Shown piece by piece: positions 40,377 through 51,012 of a stretch of 64,000 nucleotides of DNA (the stretch's first letter is position 1; each line of letters opens with the position of its first letter). The notes under the pieces are model-generated. The model had not been told where the DNA came from, did no database searches, and saw nothing but the letters and a program-made list of their open reading frames with translations. This DNA is from Rhopalosiphum padi (Eukaryota > Arthropoda > Insecta > Hemiptera > Aphididae), in NCBI RefSeq assembly GCF_020882245.1, contig NC_083598.1, forward strand, positions 75,149,714 through 75,213,713. Reading direction: 5' to 3'. The position numbers and the translations under genes are program-made.

Positions 40377-40560
40377 TAATATATATATATATATATATAT
40401 GTTACGTGCAAAATCAACTTTTGATAATGTTTACATTGCCCGGGTATTATAGAACTGCCCGATTATGATGGGCAATGTAGACAAAATTATACATTGCCCG
40501 AAATGTACAGAATTGCCCAGTAAAGCTTGGGCAATATAAATCAAAGGTTTTTGTTTTATA
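40377..40560. repeat. TA tract plus double hairpin element with TTGCCC arms
   Basis: After a TA microsatellite (40377-40400) come two adjacent hairpins: arms ACATTGCCC/GGGCAATGT at 40433-40441 and 40470-40478, and ATTGCCC/GGGCAAT at about 40492-40498 and 40529-40535. Further GCCC half-sites lie between, and an outer arm pair is weakly complementary. The equivalent place downstream of CRP2 (about 43020) has no such element, so it was inserted here or lost there after duplication. Family unknown. Confidence 0.5.
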
Positions 40561-40960
40561 ATTATAAACCTTTTTAATCTTATCAAACTTGTTAATTACT
40601 TTATTAGTTGAATATTATTATCTTAAATAAATTAATAAATAACTTACATTAATTATTTACTAAATACAAAAGTGAAACCTATTCGATAAATAATCATTGA
40701 GAAAACAATAATAATACATTCAAATTATACACTTTTGTAGTGCAGGTAAGTACAGTTAAATGAGCTAATTCATTTTTACGACGAGTAAAAATAATTTAAA
40801 ATAATTTGGTGTTGTGAAGTTTCGTACAATGAACAAATAAAAAAGAATGAAATCGCTATGAATTTCAATTAATTTTTATAATATATAGGTGATTGCTATT
40901 ATTAAAATTAATTATACATAGTAATAGACACTAATTATAATAATACAAATACAGGTTTTT
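40561..40960. other. CRP1-CRP2 spacer
   Basis: AT-rich. From about 40750 it matches the unit upstream of CRP1 (38210 on) but carries about 120 extra bases near 40830-40955 that are also present upstream of CRP3 and CRP4; CRP1 has therefore lost this segment. No gene. Confidence 0.55.
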
Positions 40961-41335
40961 AGCACCAAAAACATCCGTGAATCGAATTATTTACTATAAT
41001 AATAATAATTAATTCAATCATATATCACGAACCGACTCTTAGAGGAGGAGACATGTCAAAAGAGCCAAATTTTTCTCGGTCCTGATTTTCAATATTTATC
41101 GATAACCATATACCGTAGTTCTCCAGGTATTTGATTGTGTAAATATAATCGACGGAATTTTGGGACGTGCAAACAGGTGTTTAAATATATGATGTTTTAT
41201 TGCGCCATCATTCGACCGACTATAGAACCCTACTGCACTTACATCCGACCAATGAAATGTGCTCCTCGATCACACACACCGCAGAAATTTGGATATAAAT
41301 AGGAACGGCTTACGGATTTATACTGTAGTGCCAGT
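40961..41335 (+). promoter_or_regulatory. CRP2 upstream/promoter block, near-identical to that of CRP1
   Basis: Matches 38295-38669 with one mismatch and no gaps. TATAAATA at 41294-41301 implies a start near 41325-41335 and a leader of about 230 bases. Beyond 41335 the two copies start to diverge. Confidence 0.75.
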
Positions 41336-41563
41336 CCATCAGTCATTATCACACGTACAAATTATAATCACAATAATATCGTTGGTCTTATATAAAGTGC
41401 GCTAATGTCCGTTGCACACGGTAATAAAATATATTACCTCGAAATAAACCCCGAGTGACTTATTTATTACACTGCAGTGACGATCTACCGCAGTACACGC
41501 CGCACACATCGAAATATTATTATAAATACCGTAATTATTTAATATACACAACCGAAATATAAT

Positions 41564-41974
41564 ATGGTTGTCCTGTCGCACGCCTTTTTCTCTGTGTTCA
41601 CTCTTACGGTACTGTTGATTGTCTTCTATTTTGATCCCACCCAATCGCTGGAAACCGTCACTCAATACGACACGTGTGAATTGTGCATAGCATCTCCATG
41701 CCACAAGGATAGTGGCAATGCGTGCGCCTGCGGTTCAGGCGGTAATTCTTTGTGTTTGAAGTGTGATAAAAAAACTCCTGACGATGACCTTCAGTTCTAT
41801 ACTGAAACTGGTTGCAAAGATAAGTGTGCGGAAAAGTCAAAGTGCACGTGCGATGGTGCGTGTTGGGTGTGCGTGGAAAAAGGCAACGCGGGGGCAATGT
41901 TGTGCACCAACCTGGACACGATGTTCGACGATTCTTGCAATGTGGTTCCATACATACCTAAAAAGGATAAGTAA
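41564..41974 (+). CDS. CRP2: secreted cysteine-rich protein of the 14-Cys family
   Basis: 136 codons, single exon. Signal peptide with core FTLTVLLIVFYF ending near PTQS, then a mature part with all 14 framework cysteines at the family spacing and the extra fifth-position cysteine (CAC) seen in CRP1. The C-terminus is Lys/Asp-rich, three residues longer than in CRP1. Closest to CRP1: the segment QYDTCELCIASPCHKD is identical, whereas the central loops and the residues around the eighth to twelfth cysteines differ at most positions. Upstream DNA is almost identical to CRP1, so the coding part has changed much more than the promoter. Function unknown; secreted role inferred. Confidence 0.9.
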   Translation: MVVLSHAFFSVFTLTVLLIVFYFDPTQSLETVTQYDTCELCIASPCHKDSGNACACGSGGNSLCLKCDKKTPDDDLQFYTETGCKDKCAEKSKCTCDGACWVCVEKGNAGAMLCTNLDTMFDDSCNVVPYIPKKDK

Positions 41975-42648
41975 AAAAACAATTATAATTATATATTTAT
42001 ATATTTTTACATCCAATTATCACAACGATGAATAGAATATTATCACGGTTTTATGCCACACAATATTTTTGCAAACGATATTAGCTGCGTCACAGGCTTT
42101 TTGTCAATCATTCACCGATGATTTTTTTATCGATAAAAAAAATATCTAAATTATATTACTATTATTTAATTCTATTTTATAGTATGTCTACATTATTATT
42201 GTTATATTATTCAATTAGTCAAGTCTCTAAATTATTGTAAAATTATATTGTGTGATCGATACACGTATACCATTATTTGTATTATTGAATGATTATTAAA
42301 GTATTACTTTATCTGAAATAAATTTGTATTTTTTTTTTATTTTATCCTAACCGACGTGCTGTATTCGAATTTCAAGTGTCGTTAAGCTGTATCATGTTGT
42401 ATAATGACAATAAGTTATATATTAAAGTACTGGGAAAATGAATGTTTTCATTGAATACCGAAATTTGTAACACCACAGACTACTTATTTAGTAGTACTAA
42501 AATCTCACTAATTCTTAATAATACTGTAATGATATGCGCTCATTCATAATTTTAATAACTTCATAGAATTGTTAATGTAATAAATTAATAACGGTCGAGT
42601 TGCTGCGTGCTGATAACAGTCAATTTTAATAAACATTTTTTATCAGTG
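41975..42648. other. 3' flank of CRP2, duplicated
   Basis: Parallels 39311-39979 with moderate divergence, including ATGCCACACAATATTTT and the TACTTATTTAGTAGTAC stretch. No gene. Confidence 0.6.
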
Positions 42649-42832
42649 ATGAAAGAATCTATTTACAGTGCGAGGCCACACAGAAACTCCATACGTGTAA
42701 GTGACAATAGAATGCAGGACATACGACTTTCCTCGTGTGCCGACAGACATAAGTGATGGCCCAATGAGAGTCTCTGCAACCAAAGATAAAACTAGATCTT
42801 TGAAAACGCGGAGGCCTTTGATGAGCCTATGA
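42649..42832 (+). pseudogene. Second copy of the open-frame remnant, frame-disrupted
   Basis: Homologous to 39980-40165. The first 23 or so codons and the last 36 or so are conserved in translation but lie in different frames because of a small deletion after QD, and the first frame ends early. It is a relic unless it never coded. Parent protein not recognised. Confidence 0.35.
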
Positions 42833-44310
42833 CTCTAGCTTGCTTGACCAGATCGTCTCACTCATTAGTGCATGTGTACCAATCTTTTTAAGAACATCTC
42901 TCGACACCGTTGTCGATTAGCGACAACTAGGCGTGTATTTCGAAATAGATAAGTCAATGTTGTTTTTTATTTGGATATACGTGTCCAGCGATTTTATTTT
43001 ATTTGTATCACCTCACCACATCACTACATTAAATATATGTATATAAATATCCACACATATTGCGGTGAACCAGATAAGGAGCATGTTTATAATATATATT
43101 ATATTATATTATTATCATAATTTAGACGTATATTCTGCATACGGTGTACTTTATTAGATACTCGAGTCCACGAACTTGATTAGTCAGTTTTATATTATAT
43201 GATTTAGGACAATGTTAATGAAATAAAATTATTAAAAGTATTATTTTGCGACAAAACTATATATAAAATTGAGAACCTTAATTCGTAAAAATATTATAAT
43301 ATTTATAAACATTATCATTTTAAATTTAGAGTGAGTTTAAACAAATATTAAATTATTTCATAATTATATGAATAAAATCATTTTAAAATAAAATAGTAAA
43401 TACAAATCATGAATCATTTTTTGCTCCTTAAATTAAACAAAAAAAATTATGAATACACCTGAAAAATTAATAAAATTATTATTATGCTGATTATCATTCA
43501 AGTTGTGCAAAATGGGTAGGAAGTTATGCATTTTGAATAAATTATTACATTTGTAATTTCATATTTTTAGTTATATTGAAATTGCATTTTATATTTGGTA
43601 CTTAAACTAATATATGTACTATTTGTCAATACGTGTAAATACTTAATTAGGTAGTAGAAAAAGTTGAATAATATTTTAATTTATGCTAATAGAAGGTGGA
43701 TATTTTTTTCCACCAAATAATCATTAAATCAAAAACTATTAGTTTTTAAAAATATTTTTTTTTTACGTGATTTACAGTAAAAAATAAAAATATAATTAGG
43801 TATAAATGATTAGAGTAGTACATTCCAGTCCGTTCATAAAAACTTTAAATACTTATAATAATATATAAACTAACTACCTGTCAGAATTTTGATTTTTATA
43901 AACCTATCAAGGTTAGGTTAGAATATGAAATTAAAAATGTTATTCCATTCAAAAATAAATCAAAACAGATTAAATGTTAAATTATTTTGACTGATAATAC
44001 AGAAATATAAAATAGGAAGGTAATTATTATAAAATTACCATTGGTACTAATACTATAAAAAATGGATTAATTAGTTACTAAATACAAAGGCAGTTAAGTA
44101 AAGTAAAATTTAGTAAAATGTACTAAATCATTTTTACGAATGGTAAAAACTATTTTAAATTATTTGGTGATGTATGACCTACCATGATAAAAAAAAAAAA
44201 AAAATAAATCGCAATAAATGTCAATTAATTTTTATAATATATAGGTGATTGTTACTAAATTGATTATACATAGCGGTAGACACTAATTAATGATACAAAT
44301 AACAGTTTTC
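42833..44310. other. CRP2-CRP3 spacer with an inverted copy of the 0.5-kb repeat
   Basis: AT-rich, no gene. About 43580-43830 is a reverse-complement partial copy of the repeat found at 49740, 55800 and 57930 (recognisable by TTTCAACTACCTAATTAAGT on the opposite strand). From about 44090 the CRP upstream unit begins. Confidence 0.55.
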
Positions 44311-44412
44311 AACACCAAAAACATCCGTGAATCGAATTATTTACTATATTATAATAATTAATTTAATCATGTATCACGAACCCACTCTTAGAGGAGGAGG
44401 CATGTCAAAGTG
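44311..44412 (+). promoter_or_regulatory. Conserved distal upstream block of CRP3
   Basis: Copy of the block with CACCAAAAACATCCGTGAAT and AGAGGAGGAG that also lies upstream of CRP1, CRP2, CRP4, CRP5 and CRP7. In CRP3 it is about 670-770 bases before the ATG because of extra sequence in between. Possible shared enhancer or simply duplicated flank. Confidence 0.4.
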
Positions 44413-44826
44413 CAGGCCTTAATTTTCTCGGTCCTGAATTTTAATATTAATCGCTATCCATATATTATAGATACTCCAGATATTTGTTTGTGTAAATATA
44501 ACCGACGTCATAGTGATTATTTAGTGATTACACGTGTGTACACATAGTATATGTATATGAATAAAATATAAATTATAGGTGCCTATATAATTATAATTTA
44601 TAGGTTTATATACGAAAATGCTGGTATAATATACATTTCTGTAATAGATCTTCGGTGAAAAAATTCTATTTAGTTATCTATATAATTAATATCGATTTGA
44701 CACGTTTATTATAATCAGAGAAATACGGACTTTAAGGGACGTGCTGTATAACAGGTGTTTAAATATGTTATTGTTGATAGCTCAATCATTTGAACGCCAC
44801 GATGGCACACACCACAGGAGTTTAGA

Positions 44827-44834
44827 TATAAATA
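44827..44834 (+). promoter_or_regulatory. TATA box of CRP3
   Basis: TATAAATA in the same context (CGAACGGTTTACGGATTTA follows) as in CRP5, 256 bases before the ATG; expected start near 44860-44866. Confidence 0.65.
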
Positions 44835-44877
44835 CGAACGGTTTACGGATTTAAATTGTAGTGTCAGTTCATCAGCC

Positions 44878-44931
44878 ATGAGACAAGTTATAATTACAAC
44901 ATTATCGTTGCTCGTATATACAGTGCGCTAA
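44878..44931 (+). CDS. Upstream ORF in the CRP3 leader (17 codons)
   Basis: Just inside the predicted transcript an ATG opens MRQVIITTLSLLVYTVR and stops at TAA, 152 bases before the main ATG. The CRP5 leader has the same frame with one residue changed. It could lower translation of the main frame. CRP1 and CRP2 lack this ATG. Predicted from sequence only; translation is unproven. Confidence 0.4.
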   Translation: MRQVIITTLSLLVYTVR

Positions 44932-45082
44932 TACCTATTTCTGACTGTAATAAAATATATTACCGCGAAATCAACTTCGAGTGACTTATTGCTAAACAGC
45001 ACTGATCTATTGCAGAACACGCCGCACATATCGAAATAATATTATAAACACTGTAATTTAATTTACCCAACCGAAAAACAGT

Positions 45083-45493
45083 ATGTTTGTCCTGTCGCAC
45101 TCCGTCATATCTGTGTTTACTTTTACGGTACTGTTGTATGTCCTCTACATTGTTCCAACCCAATCGCTGCATTCCACCATTTCCTACAATACTTGTGAAG
45201 AATGCCTAAAATCTCAGTGCCACTTGAATTCGGATCTTCCGTGCGCTCCTACCTCAAGCAATACATCGTTATGTTTCAGGTGTGATAAAAAAACTATGGA
45301 CCATGACCTACAGTTCTATTCTCAAACTGATTGCGAGAATGGATGTAAGGAGAAGTCAAAGTGTACGTGCGATGGTGCATGTTGGGTGTGCGTTGAACAC
45401 GGCAACGCGGGGTCCATGAAATGCGCCGGTCCGTTTGATGTATATGACGAGAATTGCAACAGGGTTGAGTACAAACCTAAAATTAAAAAATAA
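45083..45493 (+). CDS. CRP3: secreted cysteine-rich protein of the 14-Cys family
   Basis: 136 codons, single exon. Signal peptide with core FTFTVLLYVLYIVP ending near PTQS. The mature part has exactly the 14 framework cysteines (gaps 2, 4, 7, 9, 2, 16, 3, 5, 1, 3, 2, 10, 10) without the extra one in the fourth loop. Shared motifs are FRCDKKT, DLQFYSQ, KSKCTCDGACWVCVEHG. Basic C-terminal tail. Its closest relative is CRP5 on the opposite strand, judged by leader, promoter and protein. An ATG 205 bases upstream in the leader is the uORF described separately. Function unknown. Confidence 0.9.
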   Translation: MFVLSHSVISVFTFTVLLYVLYIVPTQSLHSTISYNTCEECLKSQCHLNSDLPCAPTSSNTSLCFRCDKKTMDHDLQFYSQTDCENGCKEKSKCTCDGACWVCVEHGNAGSMKCAGPFDVYDENCNRVEYKPKIKK

Positions 45494-47448
45494 TTGCAAT
45501 TATATATTATGTATATATTTATACGTCGAATCATCATGACGATATAACGGTTTATGCCACACAATTTTTTGTATACCATATTAGCTGCTTCAATTACTCT
45601 TGGTCAACTGTTCACCGAAAATTTGTTTGTCGATAAAAAAAATGCTGAATAATATTTTTATTATCCAATTATATTGTATAATCAATCTACGTTATTATTG
45701 TTATATGATTCAATTAAGTATATGCAATACACTTATACAATTATATTATGTAATATTGAATGAATATTAAACTATTACTATATTACATATACATTAAATA
45801 TATTAATTGTGCTTAATTTTTTATTTTACCCTTACTAACATGTTGACGCTCCTCTTATCAGAAATATGAACGTTGTAAAGCTTTATCATGATGTACCTAT
45901 TTTGAGTTGGATATTAACCGGGAAAAAGTGTGTTTTCATTCGATAATCGAAATATGTAACACCGCAGAATACTTATTTAGTATTACAAACATCTCATCAA
46001 TTTTAAATATGATCTTTAAGTCTTTATATTCAAAACTCCAAATACCTGAATTTGAACAAATTCATAATTAAATGAAAAAATGTTATACGTCCAAAATGTA
46101 TTAGAAAAATATTACTACTATTTTGTCTATGATCTATCCTTATATTTTTATAAATAGTAAATATACCTTCTTTGCTGAGTAAGTCTGTTTACTTATATGT
46201 TGGTCAGATATACCCACTTTTTAAGGTAATAAATACTCACATAGATGATATTCGATATTTATATATATATATATAATTATATATTATAATTAGGTATAAT
46301 ATTTTTAAAATCACAATATGACGAATATCTTAGGTGAGTGTTTATTACTTCAACGATATTCTACAGTCCTGATTTTCATGTAAAACAAACGGTATATTAC
46401 CTTATATCTTCAAATTATAAGTTTATAATATATATATATGATGAGTTTCCTACAGTTTACAGTTTATAATAGAAATAAAAATTAAGAGTACTCTCTAAAG
46501 ACTAAATCATCTAACAAGCTTTGATATTGATAAAAAAATCTTAATAAAAATGATTTTGGGTTAAATATTTAACTTACAAAATAATAACGGTGTGCAATGA
46601 AATTTAAAGTGATTTTTAAAATAATATTAATTGTTCTTAAGCTATATCGTTCAGCTACTAATATGATAAATTTAGTTATTTTAAACATATGGTAATGAAT
46701 CCAGTAGACAGAAATAAAGAGAACATATATTAGTATTAATATTAATAAATATTAAATTTAATTTGTAGAGAATAAATTGATTATTTTTTTAATATAATTT
46801 TTGTACTCTGATCGGATAACAAATCCTTTTTATTCAGGCTGACAAATATAATAATTATAATAAAATTTAAACAAGTCTTGAATTCAAAACTGACCTAGTA
46901 GATGATGAGCCAATCCGTCATCTTAGTTTTATATACACTACACTCTGGCCGACCAGAGAACGCACCTGTGCGGCAACCAAAATGCGTCTTAAGTCACGCA
47001 CCCCCCGCCAATTTCACAAACCGATAACAACATTCGAAATTCTAAACGACGAACGTCGGCATGTCGGTTAGAATAAAATAAAAAATACAGCACAAATATG
47101 TACGAGATAGTTTAATATTCATTCAATAATACATATAATGGTATACGTTTATCGATTACACAATATAATTTTACAATAATTTATGGACTTATTATAAATT
47201 GAATAATACAACAATAATTACGTAGATTACTTATAAAATAAAATCGAATAATAATAATATAGTTTAGGTAATTTTTTATCAACAAACAAATCTTCGTGAA
47301 CAGTTGACAAAAAGATATTCAAGCTGCTAATTTTGTATGCAAAATAATTGTGATGATTGCATAAACCGTGAAATCGTTGGTATGATTGAATGTATAAATA
47401 TTTAATGTATATAATATGTAATTGAAATTACATTTTTACTCAACCTCA
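45494..47448. other. Centre of the cluster between the two facing arms
   Basis: Both sides are CRP 3' flanks: 45494-45800 for CRP3 and about 47090-47448 for CRP4 in reverse. Between them, 46437-46760 belongs to a repeat also found at about 49030 and 57620. A less AT-rich, apparently unique patch lies at 46930-47060, with the small hairpin CTCTGGCCGACCAGAG and a C-run. No gene seen. Confidence 0.55.
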
Positions 47449-47850
47449 TTAAGGTTTGTACGGAATCTCTTTGCATGAATCATCGTACTGCACGTTCAGC
47501 CCGTCGCATGTCATCGACGCCGCGTTACCCTTTTCAACGCACACGTAACACGAACCGTCGCACGTACACTTTGACTTATCCTGACATTTATCCTCGCATT
47601 TAGTTTGAGAATAGAACTGTAGGTCGCCGTCCATAGTTTTTGTATCACATCTGATACATAACGTAGAAACACCGTTATCACAAGGGACGCATGGAAGATC
47701 CGATGCCTGGTGGCATTGAGATGCTATGCATTCCTGACAAGTATTGAAGGGCATTGCAGAATGCAGCGATTGGGTGGGAACAATGTAAAATACATTCAAC
47801 AGTACCGTAAGAGTGAACACAGAGACGACGGAGTGCGACAGGACAAACAT
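47449..47850 (-). CDS. CRP4: secreted cysteine-rich protein of the 14-Cys family
   Basis: 133 codons, single exon on the - strand. Signal peptide with core FTLTVLLNVFYIVP ending near PTQS. All 14 framework cysteines are present, plus one extra in the loop after the fourth (CVPC). The usual CWVC is CYVC here. The 4-5 loop is one residue longer than in CRP1. Shared motifs: DLQFYSQ, DKSKCTCDGS, CVEKG. The 5' leader has lost about 70 bases that in CRP3 and CRP5 hold the expected transcription start and the uORF, although the TATA box (48035-48042) remains. Function unknown, and expression may be altered. Confidence 0.9.
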   Translation of the reverse strand: MFVLSHSVVSVFTLTVLLNVFYIVPTQSLHSAMPFNTCQECIASQCHQASDLPCVPCDNGVSTLCIRCDTKTMDGDLQFYSQTKCEDKCQDKSKCTCDGSCYVCVEKGNAASMTCDGLNVQYDDSCKEIPYKP

Positions 47851-48034
47851 ATTGCTTTTCTGCTGTGTATATTAAATTACGGTATTTATAATAATATTTA
47901 GATTTGTGCGGCGTGTTCTGCGATAGATCAGTGATGTTTGGCAATAAGTCTCTCCGGAGTTAATTTTGGTAATAATATATTTTTCTACTGTGAGAAATAC
48001 ACTAACACTAAAATTTAAATCCGCAAACCGTACG

Positions 48035-48042
48035 TATTTATA
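48035..48042 (-). promoter_or_regulatory. TATA box of CRP4
   Basis: TATAAATA on the - strand, 185-192 bases before the ATG, followed by the family's ACGGTTTGCGGATTTA-type sequence; the segment carrying the normal start region is deleted. Confidence 0.55.
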
Positions 48043-48177
48043 TCCAAACTCATGTGGTGTGTGCGATCGTTGCGTACATTTAATTGGTCGGATGTAAGTG
48101 TGATAGGGTTCGAAAATCAATATTATAGTATATAAACATATAAATTATAATAATATAGAACAATACCGTGCTTCCTC

Positions 48178-48285
48178 CTCTACGAATCAGATCGTGATAT
48201 ATGATTCAATTATTCAATTAATTTTAATTATAATAAATAATTCGATTCATGGATGTTTTCGATGCTGAAAACCTGTATTTGTGTT
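48178..48285 (-). promoter_or_regulatory. Conserved distal upstream block of CRP4
   Basis: Reverse-strand copy of the distal block (ATTCGATTCATGGATGTTTT on the + strand), about 330-435 bases before the ATG. Confidence 0.4.
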
Positions 48286-49739
48286 ATAAATAACTAAGGC
48301 TAGGGAATTCTAAAAGTTTGTGCATTTTTCAATAACTATAAAAAATATAACTAAGTAAAATATGAATTTGTTTCACAGCAATAATAGTGTGTATTTAAAA
48401 TTTATTGGTGCACATTTTGCATACTTGACAATTAATTATTTATATAAAGATGTAAGTTTTATAGTTTCATAAATAAAAACTTAATTTTAAATAGATTCTC
48501 TGTACCTACCTAAAATATTAGTAAGATTTTGCTGAGTGCAATTATCAAGGTTTTTTTTTGGGGGGGTGGGGCATGAAGTCTATTGCCTTAATTATTAGTG
48601 TCTACTACCATTATGTATTACAAATTTTAATAATAGCAATCATTTATATATTATAAAAATTAATTAACAATCATTGCGATTTCATTGTTTTTTTATCGTG
48701 TGAGGTTAGACATTACTATGTTATTTAAAAAAAAATGTTTACTTGTGGTAAAAATGAATTAGCACGTTTTACTAAATTTTACTGTACTTACCTGACTATG
48801 TATTTAGTACCTAATTAAACCATTTATTATAATTTTAGTACCTATGGTAATTTATAATGTTTACCTTCTTATTGTATACTTCTATATTATACGCAATAAT
48901 CAATCGTACTCAGGTTAGGTTATAGTAAGTATATAATTTGAAAGTGTTATCATATCATTTTTATATTACCTTATATTATGGCATGGAATGGTAAATTTAT
49001 ATTATTATATTTGATAGGTTCATAAAGTTTATAATAGAAATTAAAATAAAATATAATAGTACTATCTAAATCACCATACAGGCTTGATATTGAAAAAATA
49101 CTTACAAGATGACTAAAAAAAAATGATAATAAATTATTGTGAGTTAATTCATTTAAAAAAAAATAACGGTATGCAATGACATTTAAAGTGGTTTTAAAAA
49201 TAAAATTAATTGTACTCAAGTTATCTATCATGCTAGTAATATGAAATAAATCATAAATATGAATTAGTACACTTTAGTACATTTTAAAGTACCTACCTGC
49301 CATACAAAAGTGTATAATTTGAAAGTATTATTATCATTTCCTCGACAATGTTTATTTATTCTATACGTTTTACTTTTGTACTTAGAAATTTATCATTTTA
49401 GTATAGTATTATAGTATTTATGGTAATGTATAATAAATATCTTCCCACTGTATATCTATAATCTATATACCTAATATTTAATAATCAATCGTACTCGGGT
49501 AATAGTTATCAGTTAAAATAAAACATTTTTTTTTAAAACTTAAATACTTTTTTTTTTCTTTTTAACTTTTTTTTAATGGTATTAAACATTTTTCATTTCA
49601 TATTCTGAAGCTAAGTATATTTTAATGTATTTCGATACATAAACATCAGAATTCGGACAAATAGTTAATATGTTATAACTACATACAATTTTGATGAGTG
49701 GAGTTGAGTGACCTGAGTATACCCAGCAAAATGTTAGTG
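48286..49739. other. Duplicated spacer upstream of CRP4
   Basis: No gene. The AGTGTGTATTTAAAATTTATTG part (about 48380-48500) and the part to about 48830 recur, same orientation, at 61230 and 63210. About 48990-49230 matches 46437-46760 and 57615-57760 and gives the uninterrupted version of the solo-LTR target site. Confidence 0.55.
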
Positions 49740-50270
49740 TATTTCTCCAAATCATCTATACCTATTTTTATTTTTACTATAAATCACGTAAAAAATAAAT
49801 ATTTTGAAAAACTTTAATAGTTTTTGATTTAACGGTTGTTTGGTGAAGAAAGTATCCACTCTCTTTTTATATAAGTTATAATATTATTCTACTATTTCAA
49901 CTACCTAATTAAGTATTTTCACGTATTCACTATAAACTTATAATTCGATGATTTAAGCTAATAGACCATTTATCACACAGAGACTGTACATAAAACTCGG
50001 ATGTAGTGTCTTCTCTTAACCATTATATCTAAGATACCACCCGACATAAAACTGTATTATACGTTTAGTATATAAGCAAATATTTTATTATAATATTATA
50101 CATTTATAATTGATTGCCGTTGAAAAGAACACATTTAGTTATTATATCAATTCGATACGTATATATAATTTAACTATTACAACAATACAGGCATAATATG
50201 TGATAACCTCTCTTTATCTGTTTCCAGAAATTATGTTCTAATAATATCTGAGATAAGTCAGTAAGAATAT
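49740..50270. repeat. About 0.5-kb dispersed repeat, copy A
   Basis: Shares ordered blocks with 55800-56275 and 57930-58440, for example TTTGAAAAACTTTAATAG, CTTCTCTTAACCAT and CCTCTCTTTATCTG, with many point differences. Unknown origin; no coding capacity. Confidence 0.6.
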
Positions 50271-50348
50271 GTTTCGAATACATTTAGGATGTAAAACCTA
50301 TTTTCATTTAATTATGTATTTGTTCAAATTTTAGTTTTTGGAGTTTTA

Positions 50349-50706
50349 GATTTTGAACGGAGTGATAAATGTATTGATTCTACAATGATGTGTGTTTTTT
50401 TTTTTTTTGTGTGTGTCTGTCATCTCGTTATGGAGTAGTAATAATGCTTTGATTTTTGACTTCAGCCTTTCCTTGAAAAGGAAAATTCATCTAGTTGGTA
50501 TTTTGGGGGGTCAAAAATAAAAAATGTCCTGTAGTTTTTAAGAGCGTCAGGAAAAACCCTGAAAAAATAACGGAAAAACAAGAATTATTATACGCATAAC
50601 CAATTTTTGACAAAATTGATTTTTTGATTTTGATGTAACTCAAAAACAAATCATTGTAAATACTTGAAATTTTAATCAAATTTTTAAATTAGCGTTATAT
50701 TTTTAC

Positions 50707-50710
<4 letters not shown>
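50349..50710. mobile_element. Left part of an inverted-repeat element interrupted by the LINE
   Basis: Starts with GATTTTGAACGGAG and follows the element at 26919-27250 with few differences. It is cut at TTTTACGATT, where the LINE poly(A) begins, and resumes at 55296. The right-hand end of the element is missing. Confidence 0.7.
50700..50710. repeat. Target-site duplication, 3' side of the LINE
   Basis: TTTTTACGATT directly beside the poly(T) (LINE poly(A) tail on the - strand); repeated at 55296-55306. Confidence 0.7.
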
Positions 50711-50745
<35 letters not shown>

Positions 50746-50970
50746 ATTTTATATTACGCAATCTGTTACAATTAATGAACAATAAGCTTAAGTGATAAAA
50801 TAGAACAGTAGACAGAGAAAGACAGAGGGAAGAGACCACCCATCGGAGGTACTTCAGCATGATATAATTTAAAGTTTTAATCCTAAAATAATAATAAAAG
50901 TAACGATATTACAATGAGTACATAGTAGTTATAACTTATAAGTAGCAAACATCATACATATATAAATATA

Positions 50971-51011
<41 letters not shown>

Positions 51012-51012
<1 letters not shown>

